Positions 5,690 to 6,498 of a stretch of DNA of 6,498 nucleotides are shown one piece after another. A program made the translations under genes and the position numbers. Every line of letters begins with the position of its first letter. Within the stretch, counting starts at the first letter, position 1. This DNA is from Acetobacteraceae bacterium (GTDB taxonomy: Bacteria > Pseudomonadota > Alphaproteobacteria > Acetobacterales > Acetobacteraceae), in assembly GCA_025356735.1 (NCBI GenBank), contig JANXRT010000216.1:1-6498 (forward strand), written 5' to 3'. Below the pieces are notes generated by a model. It was not told where the DNA came from. It was given only the letters and a program-made list of their open reading frames with translations, and searched no databases.

Positions 5690-6498
5690 TCAGAACTGGA
5701 AGTAGATGAAGGCGTTGGGCAGCCGGCCGCCGATCAGCAACACGACATAGGCGAGGCCGAACCCGGCCGGCCAGGCAATCCAGGCGCGTGGCCGCAGCAG
5801 TTCGAGCGCGTAAAGGTGGCCGGTCGGGCCGATCACGGAAATCGCCGCACCGCCGGCCAGGGCGGCCCATTGCTCCGGCTGCAGCGCGACCGGGCCGAGC
5901 GTGCTGGTTCCGGCCATCGCGCCCAGCATGGCACCGGCGGTGGCGAAGTCCGGTGAGCGGAACAGCACCCAGCCGGCGATCACGAACAGCATCGTCGCCG
6001 CCCAGCCGATCGCCCGGGGCAGTTTCAGGCCCTGCCCGTCCCAGACATGCTGAACCGCCAGCGCCACCCCGTGCAGCCCGCCCCACGCGACGAAGTTCCA
6101 GCTGGCGCCGTGCCACAGGCCGCCGAGCAGCATGGTCGCGACCACGTTGCCGGCCTGGCGCCAGGCGCCGCACCGGTTGCCGCCAAGCGGGATGTAGAGG
6201 TAGTCGCGCAGGAATCGCGACAGGGTCATGTGCCACCGGCGCCAGAAGTCGCGGATCGAGACCGAACGGTAGGGCGCGTCGAAGTTCTGCGGCAGGCGCA
6301 GGCCGAACATCCGGGCCAGCCCGATCGCCATGTCGGAGTAGCCGGAAAAGTCGAAATAGATCTGCAGCGTGTAGGCGATGGCGGCGAGCCAGGCTTGCGT
6401 CAGGGTGGGCGGGCCGGCCAGGGCGAACAGCGGATCGGCGACGGTGGCGATGGTGTCGGCCAGCAGCACCTTCTTGGCGACGCCGATGGTGAACAGCA
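5690..6498 (-). CDS. MBOAT family O-acyltransferase (AlgI/DltB-like), 5' part beyond window
   Basis: A polytopic inner-membrane acyltransferase, seen only in its C-terminal 269 residues; relatives have about 450-520, so some 200 N-terminal residues lie past the right edge. The frame stays open to the window end, starting LFTIGVAKKVLLADTIA, which matches the GxxKK...AD segment inside AlgI-like proteins; the GTG at 6469 is therefore internal and not a start. Visible-residue positions: FDFSGYSDMAIG (48-59), DFWRRWHMTLSRFLRDYLYIP (83-103), PLGGNR (103-108) and GLWHGASWNF (126-135). His129 in WHG is the catalytic histidine expected from AlgI and DltB. Such proteins pass an acetyl or other acyl group through the membrane to an SGNH partner, here the next gene downstream. 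It resembles the AlgI-type family that serves many exopolysaccharides; alginate itself is not indicated by any neighbour. The protein ends IYFQF, TGA at 5692-5690. Confidence 0.93.
   Translation of the reverse strand, partial: LFTIGVAKKVLLADTIATVADPLFALAGPPTLTQAWLAAIAYTLQIYFDFSGYSDMAIGLARMFGLRLPQNFDAPYRSVSIRDFWRRWHMTLSRFLRDYLYIPLGGNRCGAWRQAGNVVATMLLGGLWHGASWNFVAWGGLHGVALAVQHVWDGQGLKLPRAIGWAATMLFVIAGWVLFRSPDFATAGAMLGAMAGTSTLGPVALQPEQWAALAGGAAISVIGPTGHLYALELLRPRAWIAWPAGFGLAYVVLLIGGRLPNAFIYFQF

Noticed and set aside
6467..6469. GTG at 6469 as the start of the MBOAT gene
   Set aside because: The frame stays open to the window edge, and the residues before it (LFTIGVAKK) belong to a conserved internal MBOAT segment.
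5788..6492. Plus-strand open frame (234 codons) opposite the MBOAT gene
   Set aside because: Extremely Arg/Ser/Pro-rich product typical of a GC-rich shadow frame; the MBOAT motifs are unambiguous on the minus strand.

Overview
This is a GC-rich window of about two-thirds G+C, densely packed with five protein-coding genes. Four are on the minus strand and one is on the plus strand. I see no rRNA, tRNA, CRISPR array or insertion sequence. Base composition, codon use and protein style (Ala/Arg/Gly-rich, GTG starts, overlapping stop/start codons) suggest a proteobacterium, most likely an alphaproteobacterium. That placement is an inference and is not fixed by any marker gene here.

Left block (1-3367, minus strand, transcribed right to left). 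Three genes are fused head to tail: a DSD1-type PLP enzyme resembling D-serine dehydratase / D-threonine aldolase (2261-3367), an alpha/beta-hydrolase with a lipoprotein signal (1383-2264), and an EmrB-type DHA2 multidrug/solute exporter (1-1383, running off the left edge). The stop/start overlaps are 4 bases (GTGA) and 1 base (TGATG). They indicate one transcript with coupled translation.

Centre (3368-4577). A 64-bp divergent spacer with a small palindrome separates the operon from a plus-strand M20 metallopeptidase of the ArgE/DapE deacylase type. All of its metal and catalytic residues are present. One plausible reading is that the M20 enzyme releases an amino acid from an N-acyl precursor, the PLP enzyme acts on a D-amino or 3-hydroxy amino acid, and the hydrolase and exporter act at the cell envelope. 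The substrate cannot be read from the sequence.

Between convergent genes (4564-4649) lies an inverted pair of REP-like hairpins. Its left unit contains the stop codon of the M20 gene. The two units can also pair with each other over 21 bp.

Right block (4657-6498, minus strand). An MBOAT O-acyltransferase (5' part beyond the right edge) is followed after one base by a membrane-anchored SGNH-like protein. This is the two-component layout of DltB/DltD and AlgI/AlgJ-type systems, which move acyl groups across the membrane onto an extracytoplasmic polymer. The rest of that locus lies to the right of the window.

Nothing here is an obviously new system. The most unusual items are the REP-like inverted pair overlapping a stop codon, and the coupled PLP enzyme-lipoprotein hydrolase-exporter cassette facing an M20 deacylase.
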